From an uncultured Spartobacteria bacterium (GTDB taxonomy: Bacteria; Verrucomicrobiota; Verrucomicrobiia; Chthoniobacterales; JAATET01), in assembly GCA_937901895.1 (NCBI GenBank), contig CALGTD010000074.1, positions 1 through 57,522 of the forward strand: a stretch of 57,522 bases of DNA, given 5' to 3'. A model generated the notes under the pieces. That model searched no databases. It saw only the letters and a program-made list of their open reading frames with translations, and was not told the DNA's origin. How positions within the stretch are numbered: position 1 is the stretch's first letter; every line of letters begins with the position of its first letter. Of the stretch, positions 1-8,284 are shown piece after piece. The position numbers were made by a program, and so were the translations under genes.

Positions 1-903
1 GTTGATGTAGTCGATCTGGTCCGGGTTTCGCCGGGCGTCCTGTAAAGTCTCGCGCATCGTCCGGATTGCAGGTTCGCCCGTGGGATGAGGCGTCGTCATG
101 TGGAACGCGTCGTTGCTGAGCGCGTAACCGAGGACCTCTGCGTAGATACGGGCTCCGCGACGTTTCGCATGCCCGTATTCCTCAATCACGAGGGATGCGG
201 CGCCCTCGCCCATCACGAAGCCGTCGCGCATCGCGTCGAAGGGCCTGCATGCCACAGTGGGGTCGGAGCAACGGCTCATGGTCTTGATGAAATCGAACGC
301 GCCGAACGTGAGCGGACTCAACGGCGTCTCCGCGGCCCCGGCAATGACGACGTCGGCCATTCCGTCGCGGATGTATCGAAGCGCTTCGCCGACTGCGATG
401 GGACCGCTGGCGCAGCTGTTCGAATTCGTGGTGCCCACGCCGGTGAATCCGAACTCGATTGCAATGTTCGAGTGCCCGGAACCGCCGAAGACCTGGAGCG
501 CGATGGTTTGATTGACCGCTCGTGGCCCCCGTTCGAGGAAGTGCTGCTTTTCGTCTTCGGCGTTTGCAATCCCCCCGAGCGCCGTGCCGAAGCTTACGCC
601 GACCCGGGGATTCGGCGCCGCCTTCGAACACTCGAGGCCGGCGTCTTCGATGGCCAGCGCTGCGGAGGCGACGGAAAGCTGCGCGTATCGGTCGAGTCGT
701 TTGAGCCGGTGGGGAGGAAACCATCGGGTCGGATCGAAGTCATCGATCTGACCCGCGCAACGGGCGTGGAAGGATGGTTCGTGGAATCGTGTGAGCAGAC
801 CGATCGGGCTGCGCTCGTCCAGAAGCCCCTGCCAGAGTGCTTCGCGCCCGATCCCGGCGCACGTGATGGGACCGATGCCCGTGATGACAGCGCGGCGGCT
901 CAT
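1..903 (-). CDS. Beta-ketoacyl-ACP synthase II-like ketosynthase (3' end outside window)
   Basis: Thiolase-fold condensing enzyme, expected to join an acyl chain to malonyl-ACP. The 301 codons in the window start MSRRAVITGIGPITCAG and carry the nucleophile Cys164 in NSNSCASG; the window ends on Asn301 of the DYIN motif, just before the expected first catalytic His, so both His residues lie outside. The ATG at 903 overlaps the TGA of the upstream SRPBCC gene (ATGA), implying translational coupling. It is a second, divergent paralogue of the fabF at 39652-40899; the residues around Cys (NSNSCASG against TACATA) differ, which suggests a specialised lipid or polyketide role rather than housekeeping. 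Family assignment is secure; product is unknown. Confidence 0.9.
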   Translation of the reverse strand, partial: MSRRAVITGIGPITCAGIGREALWQGLLDERSPIGLLTRFHEPSFHARCAGQIDDFDPTRWFPPHRLKRLDRYAQLSVASAALAIEDAGLECSKAAPNPRVGVSFGTALGGIANAEDEKQHFLERGPRAVNQTIALQVFGGSGHSNIAIEFGFTGVGTTNSNSCASGPIAVGEALRYIRDGMADVVIAGAAETPLSPLTFGAFDFIKTMSRCSDPTVACRPFDAMRDGFVMGEGAASLVIEEYGHAKRRGARIYAEVLGYALSNDAFHMTTPHPTGEPAIRTMRETLQDARRNPDQIDYIN

Positions 904-1331
904 TCGAAGTGGGCCTTGAACGCGCGCAACGTCTTGTTTGCGATGTTTTCGATGAAGAAGTCGCCAATGATTCGTTCGGCGAGAGGAGCGAGGGAGGGAA
1001 CCCTGAATTTCAGATCATGGATGATGCGCACGAGCGTTCCGTCCGGAGTTTCCTGGAACGACCACACGACATCCATTCCCTTCGTGAATGCGCGCAGGTG
1101 ATGAAAGTGAATCTCCAGGGCGTCGCGATCGATGATCTGCTCCGACACCCATGAGACGGGAATTCCGTCGCGGTGCGCCGCCATCTTCACGACATGGCGG
1201 TCGTTGCCGCGTTCGAGATATTTGATGGAGCGGTAGTGGGGGAGGATCGAGGGCCACCGGGAGAGATCGGAGGTGGTGTCGAAGATCGTTTGCCTGGGCG
1301 CGCGGATGACGATGCGGCTCTCGGTGTTCAT
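900..1331 (-). CDS. SRPBCC (START-like) family protein, possible polyketide cyclase/aromatase
   Basis: A 143-residue protein of the Bet v1/SRPBCC fold, recognised from its N-terminal strand MNTESRIVIRAPRQTIFDTT, the DLSRWPSILPHYRSI helix region and a long C-terminal helix. Family members bind hydrophobic ligands and include cyclases of aromatic polyketides and coenzyme Q-binding proteins. I start it at the ATG at 1331, which overlaps the stop of the RibD-like gene by ATGA; a start ten codons upstream is less likely. Its own stop overlaps the ketosynthase start. Placement directly before a ketosynthase makes a cyclase-like or acyl-binding role plausible, but that is inference. Confidence 0.8.
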   Translation of the reverse strand: MNTESRIVIRAPRQTIFDTTSDLSRWPSILPHYRSIKYLERGNDRHVVKMAAHRDGIPVSWVSEQIIDRDALEIHFHHLRAFTKGMDVVWSFQETPDGTLVRIIHDLKFRVPSLAPLAERIIGDFFIENIANKTLRAFKAHFE

Positions 1332-2020
1332 TTTCGGGCGCGTGCGTATCGAAGGTAGCATTCCCCTCCGACGGTCCGCATGGATTCGAGCGCGAAGTGT
1401 CTGACGGACGGCAGGAATTCCTGCAAATCTCCGAGCAGACCCGGTGCGTCCTTTCCGCCGAAAATGAAAGGAGCGACCGTGAGAAACAGGGTGTCGATCG
1501 CATCGATCTCCGCGAGCGACTGGACGAGGCGCGGACCTCCCTCGCAGACCAGTGTCCGCACGTCATAGATGCTTCGGAGAGCCATGAGGACGTCCTCGAC
1601 CGGGATGGAACGGCCGTCGAGCAGATGCAGATCAGCATGCGCAAGCAGCGACTGACGGGTGGCCTCGGGCATCCGGGTGGTCGAGAAGATGACACGCCTT
1701 CCGCCGCGGGCACGGAAGAGCGGCCACGCGGGATCAATGTTGCCCCGGTTGCTGACCACGACACGGATCGGCTCGGACGGAAGGCCCCGGGCCCGGCGTC
1801 GCGCCTGTAACTCGCGATTGCCGATGGTCATCCGCATCGTGTCGGCGGCGAGCGTATTTCGACCCACCATCAGGGCATCCCCCATCGCACGAATCTCGAG
1901 CAGTCGCTGCTTGTCGCGGGGAGAAGTGAACCGAGCGGGCGTGCAGTTGCGGGTGGATGTCTTGCCATCGGCGGTGATGGCAAAGTTCACGAGGACTTTG
2001 GGACGGTCGCGTCGGTTCAT
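1328..2020 (-). CDS. RibD C-terminal-domain reductase (stand-alone)
   Basis: A 230-residue dihydrofolate-reductase-fold protein matching the RibD_C reductase domain: VLVNFAITADGKTS at the N-terminus, the ALMVGRNTLAADT segment, LVCEGGPRLVQSL for the nucleotide-binding loop and a C-terminal FGGKDAPGLL. The deaminase domain of bifunctional RibD is missing, so it reduces a pyrimidine or another substrate with NAD(P)H but cannot deaminate. The riboflavin genes ribH and ribBA lie more than 40 kb away, whereas this gene is locked by ATGA overlaps between a flippase-like gene and an SRPBCC gene. It may therefore serve a different pathway from riboflavin synthesis. Fold call is strong, substrate open. 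Confidence 0.85.
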   Translation of the reverse strand: MNRRDRPKVLVNFAITADGKTSTRNCTPARFTSPRDKQRLLEIRAMGDALMVGRNTLAADTMRMTIGNRELQARRRARGLPSEPIRVVVSNRGNIDPAWPLFRARGGRRVIFSTTRMPEATRQSLLAHADLHLLDGRSIPVEDVLMALRSIYDVRTLVCEGGPRLVQSLAEIDAIDTLFLTVAPFIFGGKDAPGLLGDLQEFLPSVRHFALESMRTVGGECYLRYARARK

Positions 2021-3033
2021 CGGGAAGGGTGATCGGCGGCATCCTCCGCCGTCCGGGACATTTCACGGATCGAGACGTGACCGGCGGACGGACGATAGAA
2101 AAGATAGATGACGCCCCCGACGAGAGACCATGCGACCGCAACGAGGTAACCGCCCATGGAAATAAGTGCGGCGATTGCCTTTGGCACGCCGTAGAGACCG
2201 TCCAGGAGATTCTGGAAAAGTTCCTCCCGGACGCCGATGCCGGAGAAGCTGATGGGCAGGGAGGTGATCGTGTTCACGATCGGCATGACCGAGAAGATTT
2301 CCCCCAGATTGAGCGATGCGGTGAACGCCTGCGCCGAGAAGTAGAAGGTGGAAAACAGCAGGAGATGGCCTGCGATCGACAGGGCGAATGCCGCGAACAA
2401 CGTGCCAGGTGAGCGGGCATAGCGCTGGGTTGCGACGGCAAGATCGACGATCGCCCGGCGCATCGGCATCCACGCGGGAAGCCGCTCTTCGAGTTTCAGG
2501 GCCGCCACGACAGCGGCGACGACGACAACTCCGACCGAAGCGCCGAGAACCGCGGCGATTGTCAGCAGCAATCCCTGGGCGACGGGGGTGGCCATGTAGG
2601 CCTGAAACTGCCAGCCGACCACGACGGCCGACACCGCTGCCAGTGCAAGCAGGCCGAGCACGCGATCAAGCACGACGCTGAGAAAGGCACCCGCGCGCTC
2701 TCCGCCCGACTCACGCATCGCGTAGAAGATCTTCACGACATCGCCGCCCGTTGCTCCGAGGAGGAAAAGGTTGAAGAACGCACCGATCATGTAGAGCTGG
2801 GCGGTGCGCCACCAGCCGAGGGGGATGCCAATGGCCCGGACGAGCAGGTGCCAGCGAAACGCCTGCAGCGCGAGCACGACGCCCATGGCCGCGATCGCGG
2901 GAACGAACCAGCCCATCTCCGCCGAGCGCAGGGCGTCGGCCATTTCCGCGCGCTTCTCCGGGTTGTGAAAAATCCAGACGATCAGGGCGATCGAGACGAG
3001 AATCTGGATCGTGGTGGTGACGGCGCGTTTCAT
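2017..3033 (-). CDS. Lysylphosphatidylglycerol synthase TM-region / UPF0104 flippase-like membrane protein
   Basis: A 338-residue polytopic inner-membrane protein of the LPG_synthase_TM family. About eight hydrophobic segments are visible, beginning ITTIQILVSIALIVWIF-like after MKRAVTT, and it carries the family signatures FRWHLLVRAIG, FFNLFLLGATGGDVVK and SFSGIGVREELF. No catalytic synthase domain follows the membrane part, so this is the stand-alone form often annotated as a lipid flippase-like protein. I use the ATG at 3033 because the upstream in-frame extension is Pro-rich and not conserved-looking. The stop overlaps the RibD-like start (ATGA). It could export or flip a lipid-linked product of the operon. 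Confidence 0.8.
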   Translation of the reverse strand: MKRAVTTTIQILVSIALIVWIFHNPEKRAEMADALRSAEMGWFVPAIAAMGVVLALQAFRWHLLVRAIGIPLGWWRTAQLYMIGAFFNLFLLGATGGDVVKIFYAMRESGGERAGAFLSVVLDRVLGLLALAAVSAVVVGWQFQAYMATPVAQGLLLTIAAVLGASVGVVVVAAVVAALKLEERLPAWMPMRRAIVDLAVATQRYARSPGTLFAAFALSIAGHLLLFSTFYFSAQAFTASLNLGEIFSVMPIVNTITSLPISFSGIGVREELFQNLLDGLYGVPKAIAALISMGGYLVAVAWSLVGGVIYLFYRPSAGHVSIREMSRTAEDAADHPSR

Positions 3034-3106
3034 GAATCCAGGGGCCGGGGTGAAGGGCGGGCACGTTCGAGGTTCCCGTCTACACACTCACAACCTTCGG
3101 CACGTT

Positions 3107-4018
3107 TCAGTCTCCGAATTCCTTCCTCCAGCGCTCCGCTGCGGCGACGATCTGCGCGGCCTCGCGCTTGGGATGCAGCTCGATGATGAAGGGGGTGTCC
3201 TTCGGGAAGAACGGGACGAGCGCGTGATAGTCGATATCGCCGGTGAAGGGAACGCAGTGGTCCTCGACGGGCCAGCGCGCATCGTGGAGGTGGGCGGCGA
3301 TGGCGCGGTGTCCGATCTTCGCGAGCCATTCGCGATGATTCAGAAAGCCCATGTTCTCCTTGCGCTGCGCGTGCCCGAAGTCGTGCCAGTAGCCGCAGGT
3401 TGGGCCAAGCCGGTCGAGGAAGTCCTCGAATTCGCGCTCGGAAGGAATGGCTTCGTAGCTGTCGCGGTTTTCGATGCCGAGCCGGATGCCTTTTTCCCCC
3501 GCGGCTTCCACCACCGGCATCAGCGCATCGTAAACGCGGCGGATGTATTCCTCCGATGCCCGCTCGCGCTGCTGCACCCCCTGGAGTTTTTCCTCGGCAT
3601 AGCGCTTCGAAACGAACTCGCCCTGCATGATCATCCCGATGAGCTTGCGGGTGAACCCGCGCATCGTGCCGACGGAACCGGAATGGATGACGATCCGTTT
3701 CGCACCCAGCCGTTGCGCATACTCGACCGTCTGGAGAGACATCTTCGTCGCGCGCTCGCGGATCTCCGCACGGCTGGAACTGAATTCGTAACAATCCGGG
3801 GAATCCGTGAGGACCTCCACCGGCTGTGGGCAGAAATTGTGCAGACTCGTGAAATGAACCACGCCGCGCTCGGCGAACTTCAGGATGCCGTCGAACATCG
3901 AGATCGTGAGGCCGTGGCTGAGTTCGATGTTGGTAAAGCCGAGGTCGACGAGCTCCTGCAGCATGGCGGCGCCGTCGGTGTGGCGGTGCGAGTTCCAGCA
4001 GGTCGAAATGGCGAGCAT
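3107..4018 (-). CDS. Sugar phosphate isomerase/epimerase-like TIM-barrel protein
   Basis: A 303-residue protein of the xylose-isomerase-like TIM barrel (AP-endonuclease 2) family. The N-terminus MLAISTCWNSHRHTDG is the first strand; metal-ligand-type motifs follow: RIVIHSG, RLGIENRDS, YWHDFGHAQ, AIAAHLHDARW and FIIELHPKRE. The conserved Glu/His/Asp residues suggest an active metalloenzyme acting on a sugar or inositol derivative; substrate cannot be told from sequence. It lies 73 bp upstream of the flippase-like gene on the same strand and may be the first gene of that operon. Confidence 0.8.
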   Translation of the reverse strand: MLAISTCWNSHRHTDGAAMLQELVDLGFTNIELSHGLTISMFDGILKFAERGVVHFTSLHNFCPQPVEVLTDSPDCYEFSSSRAEIRERATKMSLQTVEYAQRLGAKRIVIHSGSVGTMRGFTRKLIGMIMQGEFVSKRYAEEKLQGVQQRERASEEYIRRVYDALMPVVEAAGEKGIRLGIENRDSYEAIPSEREFEDFLDRLGPTCGYWHDFGHAQRKENMGFLNHREWLAKIGHRAIAAHLHDARWPVEDHCVPFTGDIDYHALVPFFPKDTPFIIELHPKREAAQIVAAAERWRKEFGD

Positions 4019-4115
4019 CCCGGGAATCTACGCAGCGGCCGCCGGTTTGGCAGCAATTTCGCACGGGCGCTTTCGCTGGCGCGCGGAGGTTTGCGTGTGT
4101 AGGTGTGGGGCATCG

Positions 4116-4277
4116 ATGAAAGTTCGCAGTGTTCGCGGCACGGATGTCCGGGTGAGCGAGGTTGGGTTTGGCCTCCGGATGACCCCGACCGGATGGCGCG
4201 ATGACGCCGATCCGAAGCTCAACGGCACGATGAATGTGCAAAAGGAGGGCGCACTGCGCGAAGTCGCTGCGAACTGA
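4116..4277 (+). pseudogene. Aldo/keto reductase N-terminal remnant
   Basis: A 53-codon reading frame whose first 20 residues (MKVRSVRGTDVRVSEVGFGL) match the first beta strand and loop of aldo/keto reductases, followed by a TPTGW segment that resembles the next motif. The match then stops and the frame ends at a TGA at 4275-4277, about one sixth of a full reductase. The rest of the gene is not found in any frame before the HAD gene at 4299. I read it as a decayed or internally deleted gene; a short chance ORF is the alternative. Confidence 0.45.
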
Positions 4278-4298
4278 TCCTCGGTTCCGAGTCTTTCC

Positions 4299-5003
4299 AT
4301 GAAACATCTCGCCAGGCTGGTTGGCCTCCGTCGTTCGCAGATCTCCGCAGTTCCCGCGGACAGTCCTGCGCGGGTGCTCGTATTCGATTTTGACGGAACG
4401 ATCGCGGACACGTTCCGCCAGGGGCTCGAGATCCTCAACCGGATGGCTGCGGACTTTGGCTACAAGCCGCTTGTCGATGAGGATCTGCCCAAGGCGCGGG
4501 ACATGACGACGCGCCAGCTCATGAAGTATCTCGGAATCCCGAATCGCCGCCTGCCGTTGATTGCGCGCCGGGGGGTGCGCGAGCTCCGGGCGAAGATCGG
4601 GGAGGTTCAGCCGATTGCCGGGGTTCCGGAGGTTTTGAGGGAGTTGAAGGCCGCCGGACTGCGGCTGGGGATCATCACGTCGAACTCGGAGGAGAACGTC
4701 GCGGTGTTCCTGAAAAATCACGACCTCGAGATCTTCGAATTCGTGCGCAGCAGTTCGAGGTTGCTGGGCAAGGCGCGGGAGATCCGCCAGGCGATGAAAC
4801 TTCACAAATTCGGCCCGCACGAGGTGTTGTTCGTCGGCGACGAGACGCGGGACATCGAGGCATGCCGGAGGGCCGGCATCCGCTGCGTTGCCGTGACGTG
4901 GGGATACAACTCCGAGCGATCCCTGGCGGCACAGAAGCCGCACAGCATCCTTCACCGTCCGGACGAGCTGGCGGCGATGGTGAAGGGGATGATCGGGAGC
5001 TGA
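4299..5003 (+). CDS. HAD-superfamily hydrolase, phosphoglycolate phosphatase-like
   Basis: A 234-residue haloacid-dehalogenase phosphatase. Motif I is VFDFDGTIADT with the nucleophile near Asp30 and the acid/base Asp32; motif II is IITSN; motif III/IV is LFVGDETRDIEACRRAGI. The helical cap inserted after motif I makes it the Gph/PgmB-like class. It likely removes phosphate from a small metabolite such as 2-phosphoglycolate. The first ~22 residues precede the core fold and are basic, so a later start is possible, but no better start codon is evident. It converges with glgP, with only 19 bp between stop codons. Confidence 0.85.
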   Translation: MKHLARLVGLRRSQISAVPADSPARVLVFDFDGTIADTFRQGLEILNRMAADFGYKPLVDEDLPKARDMTTRQLMKYLGIPNRRLPLIARRGVRELRAKIGEVQPIAGVPEVLRELKAAGLRLGIITSNSEENVAVFLKNHDLEIFEFVRSSSRLLGKAREIRQAMKLHKFGPHEVLFVGDETRDIEACRRAGIRCVAVTWGYNSERSLAAQKPHSILHRPDELAAMVKGMIGS

Positions 5004-5025
5004 CCGCGGGATCAGCCGGCGGTCA
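5001..5025. terminator. Inverted repeat over the stop codons of two convergent genes
   Basis: TGACCGC at 5001-5007 and GCGGTCA at 5019-5025 form a perfect 7-bp stem with an 11-nt loop. The left arm begins with the stop codon of the HAD gene and the right arm ends with that of glgP on the other strand. There is no U-tract, so it is a weak terminator candidate. Confidence 0.4.
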
Positions 5026-7482
5026 CCACTTCACCGGATCCAGCTTCCAGATCTCGCGAGCATATTCGGCGATCGTGCGATCGCTGGAGAATTTGCCCAT
5101 GCGGGCGGTGTTGAGGATCGCCATCTTTGCCCATTTCGGCTTGTCGCGATACGCGAGGTCGACGCGTTTCTGGCATTCGCTGTAGGACTCGAAATCGGCG
5201 AGGACGAGATAGGGGTCGCTGTAGACGAGGTTGTCGCGAAGCATGCTGAGCGTGCGCGGCGGCTCGTCTGGCGTGAAATAGTTCGAGCCGACCCAGTCCA
5301 CGACGGCACGGAGTTCCTCGTTCGCCTCGTAGATCTCCGAGGGCTTGTATCCCTTCTTCCACAGTTCGGCGACCTCCTCGACGGTGAGGCCGAAGATGAA
5401 GATGTTTTCAGGTCCGACTTCCTCGCCGATCTCGACGTTGGCGCCGTCGAGCGTGCCGATGGTGATCGCGCCGTTGAGAGCGAGCTTCATGTTGCCGGTG
5501 CCGGATGCCTCCTTGCCGGCGGTGGAGATCTGCTCGGAAAGATCCGCTGCGGGAACGATGCGCTGCGCGAGGGAGACGCGGTAGTTTGGCAGGAAGACGA
5601 CCTTGATCCGCCCGTCGATGCGCGGGTCGTTGTTGATGACGGCGGCGACGGAATTGATGGCCTTGATGATGCATTTGGCCATCGCGTAGCCGGGCGCGGC
5701 CTTGGCGGCGAAAATGAAGACGCGCGGCGTGACGTCCAGCTGCGGGTTCTGCAGGAGGCGCCGGTAGAGCGCGAGGATGTGAAGCAGATTGAGATGCTGG
5801 CGCTTGTATTCGTGCAGCCGCTTGATCTGGACGTCGAAGAGCGCGTCCGGATCGACGGTGACGCCGCACTGGTCCTTGATGATGCGCGCGAGGTTGACCT
5901 TGTTCGCGTGCTTGACCGCCATGAAGTCGTGCTGGAACTGCAGGTCGTCGGCGAACGCCTCCAGGCCGCGGAGCTTGTCCAGATCCCGCTCCCAGCCGTG
6001 GCCGATCTTCGAGGTGACCAGATCGGCGAGCCCCGGATTGCACGCGAGGAGCCAGCGACGCGGCGTGATGCCGTTGGTCTTGTTGTTGAACTTGCCGGGG
6101 TAGAGTTCGTCGAACTCGGGGAACAGGTCGTTGCGCAGGAGCTTCGTGTGAAGCTCGGCGACGCCGTTCACCGAGTGGCTGCCCACGACGGCGAGATGCG
6201 CCATGCGGACCATCTGGACGCCGCCTTCCTCGATGAGGGAGAGCTTGCGTTTCTTCTCCACGTCTCCGGGCCACTTCGCCTCGACCTGATCGAGGAAGCG
6301 CTTGTTGATCTCGAAGATGATCTGCAGGTGCCGGGGGATGACCTTCTGGAACAGGCCGACGCTCCATTTTTCCAACGCCTCGGGCATCAGCGTGTGGTTC
6401 GTGTAGGCGAGGGTGCGCGTGACGATGTCCCAGGCTTCGTTCCAGCCGAGTCCGTGGACGTCGTGCAGGAGACGCTGGAGTTCGGCGACCGCGATGGCGG
6501 GATGGGTGTCGTTGAGCTGGACGGCGACCTTGTCGGGGAAGGTCTGCCAGTCGCTGTTGTGCTGGAGGAAGCGGCGGATGATGTCCTTGAGCGAGCAGGA
6601 GACGAAGAAATACTGCTGAATGAGGCGGAGCTCCTTGCCGCTTTCCGTTTGATCGTTCGGATAAAGGACTTTCGAGATCGTTTCGCTGTGGACCTTGTCG
6701 GCGACGGCTTCGTTGTAGCCGCCGCGGTTGAAGGCCTCGAAGTCGAACTCCTCGGAGGCGCGGGATTCCCAGAGGCGGAGGTAGTTGACGGTGGTGGTCC
6801 CGTAGCCGGGCACGGGAATGTCGTAGGGAACCCCGAGAAGCTTCTTTGTGCCGGTCCAGCGCGGGACGTCATTGCCCGTGTCATCGAAGACATGTTCGAC
6901 GTGGCCGTAGATTTCGATCTCCATCGTGTGCTCGGGGCGCACAATTTCCCACGGCGTGCCGTAGGTCATCCACGCGTCCGGAAGCTCGACCTGGTGGCCG
7001 TTGCGGAACTCCTGCTTGAAGAGTCCGTATTGGTAATGAATGCCGTAGCCGATCGCGGGAAGGTCGAGCGTGGCGAGGGAATCGAGGAAGCAGGCGGCGA
7101 GCCGGCCGAGGCCGCCGTTGCCGAGCCCCATGTCGTATTCCTCCTCGCGCAGAACCTCGGGGTCGAGGCCGAGGTTGCGGAGCGCCTCCTCCATTGCGTC
7201 GTGGATGCCCGCGCTGTGGAGGGTGTTCGAAAACAGCCGCCCCATGAGGAACTCGAGCGAGAGGTAGTAGACGCGCTTTGCGTTCGTCTCGTAGTAGCGG
7301 TCCATCGTGGCGATCATCCGCTCGATGACGAGACTGAGCGCGGCCTTCGATGTGGCGAGCCACCAGTCGCGCTGGGTGGCGGTCATCTGATCGCGCGCAA
7401 AGGTGAAATTGAGCTGGTCCTGGACGAGGGTCTGGAGGCCGGCGGGAGATTTATCGAGCTTGGATTGGAACTCCTTGGACAT
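5023..7482 (-). CDS. glgP: Glycogen/starch phosphorylase
   Basis: An 819-residue GT35 alpha-glucan phosphorylase, which releases glucose-1-phosphate from glycogen using pyridoxal phosphate. Seen directly: YYLSLEFLMGR near residue 75, GNGGLGRLAACFLDSLA, the KTNGITPRRWL segment, and the PLP-lysine signature EASGTGNMKLALNGA, all in family order. Length is that of bacterial GlgP. The next gene on the same strand is not glycogen-related, so it appears to be transcribed alone. The start ATG at 7482 is supported by the family's usual N-terminal length. Confidence 0.97.
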   Translation of the reverse strand: MSKEFQSKLDKSPAGLQTLVQDQLNFTFARDQMTATQRDWWLATSKAALSLVIERMIATMDRYYETNAKRVYYLSLEFLMGRLFSNTLHSAGIHDAMEEALRNLGLDPEVLREEEYDMGLGNGGLGRLAACFLDSLATLDLPAIGYGIHYQYGLFKQEFRNGHQVELPDAWMTYGTPWEIVRPEHTMEIEIYGHVEHVFDDTGNDVPRWTGTKKLLGVPYDIPVPGYGTTTVNYLRLWESRASEEFDFEAFNRGGYNEAVADKVHSETISKVLYPNDQTESGKELRLIQQYFFVSCSLKDIIRRFLQHNSDWQTFPDKVAVQLNDTHPAIAVAELQRLLHDVHGLGWNEAWDIVTRTLAYTNHTLMPEALEKWSVGLFQKVIPRHLQIIFEINKRFLDQVEAKWPGDVEKKRKLSLIEEGGVQMVRMAHLAVVGSHSVNGVAELHTKLLRNDLFPEFDELYPGKFNNKTNGITPRRWLLACNPGLADLVTSKIGHGWERDLDKLRGLEAFADDLQFQHDFMAVKHANKVNLARIIKDQCGVTVDPDALFDVQIKRLHEYKRQHLNLLHILALYRRLLQNPQLDVTPRVFIFAAKAAPGYAMAKCIIKAINSVAAVINNDPRIDGRIKVVFLPNYRVSLAQRIVPAADLSEQISTAGKEASGTGNMKLALNGAITIGTLDGANVEIGEEVGPENIFIFGLTVEEVAELWKKGYKPSEIYEANEELRAVVDWVGSNYFTPDEPPRTLSMLRDNLVYSDPYLVLADFESYSECQKRVDLAYRDKPKWAKMAILNTARMGKFSSDRTIAEYAREIWKLDPVKW

Positions 7483-7611
7483 GGGTCAGGTTACGGCAGC
7501 GTGTGAGAGAGCAGGATGCGCACCATGCAGACCCGCGCTCGTTGGTAACGGATGATTTCCCGAGATTCCGTGGCGAATCGGGAGTGCCCGAGCCGGAGGC
7601 CCGGGAAGAGA

Positions 7612-8163
7612 TCAGCGGCCGGTCCGGGGCGCGATGTATTTGATCGAGACCTTGCTCGAGCCGCTGTTGAAATTCTGGTTGAGCAGCAAGGTGCGGCCGC
7701 GGAGTTTGAGATTGCCGGAGCTGATTCCCCGGTTCCCGTAGGCCACCGAGCGGAACGTGAAGCGACCGCCGTTCTTGCGAATGTTCGCCGTGCCGGAGCC
7801 TTTGACGAACCCGGGGGTGACAGCTTCGTTGAGCCGCATGCGGCCGTTGCCGCCGACGGTGAAGCGGTAGGCGCTCGAAAGGGAACCGCGCTTGTTGTTG
7901 CTGAGAACGTTGCCGGAAATTTTGACCTGAAGGACCTTGCGGCTGCGGGAAAGGCGAACCTTGATTTGAACCGGGCCGGAGAGGTTGCGGCGGCGGTTGT
8001 TCTTCTCGATGACGATCTCGCTCGAGCCTTTGTAGGTGCCACGAAGATTCTTGAATGCCGGGACGGGGGCAGCCTGCGAAAATTCGAAGGGAGCGAAAAG
8101 CAGGAAGGCGAGAAAGACGGAGCCTGCGAGCCGGACGGGGCGGGTGGGAACCGTTTGCAGCAT
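7612..8163 (-). CDS. Small exported protein of unknown function
   Basis: A 183-residue protein with an apparent signal peptide (basic RPVR then hydrophobic LAGSVFLAFLLFAPF, cleavage near SQAA). The mature part is strongly basic, rich in Asn, Arg, Ser and Gly and looks all-beta with alternating hydrophobic residues. I do not recognise the family. It stands alone between glgP and sufT, 448 bp from the sufT start on the same strand side, so may be its own transcript. Confidence 0.65.
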   Translation of the reverse strand: MLQTVPTRPVRLAGSVFLAFLLFAPFEFSQAAPVPAFKNLRGTYKGSSEIVIEKNNRRRNLSGPVQIKVRLSRSRKVLQVKISGNVLSNNKRGSLSSAYRFTVGGNGRMRLNEAVTPGFVKGSGTANIRKNGGRFTFRSVAYGNRGISSGNLKLRGRTLLLNQNFNSGSSKVSIKYIAPRTGR

Positions 8164-8224
8164 GGGCGAGAGGTAAGGCCGCGCCGGCGGTTCGTCAAGT
8201 GCGGGTTGCCGCTACAACCACAAA

Positions 8225-8267
8225 ATATGGGGCCGAGTTTCGTCATGGACGATTCGGCGGCCCATAT
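8225..8267 (-). terminator. Hairpin downstream of sufT
   Basis: A 43-nt interrupted palindrome: ATATGGG pairs with CCCATAT (8225-8231/8261-8267), GCCGA with TCGGC (8232-8236/8254-8258) and TCGTC with GACGA (8240-8244/8248-8252). On the minus strand it is followed by TTTTG, so it can act as a terminator for the Fe-S operon that ends at 8285. Confidence 0.6.
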
Positions 8268-8284
8268 GTTGCGGTATGGCCGTT

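Noticed and set aside
5779..7506. Long open frame antisense to glgP
   Set aside because: Composition is Val/Glu/Asp-rich mirror of glgP codons and shows no conserved motif.
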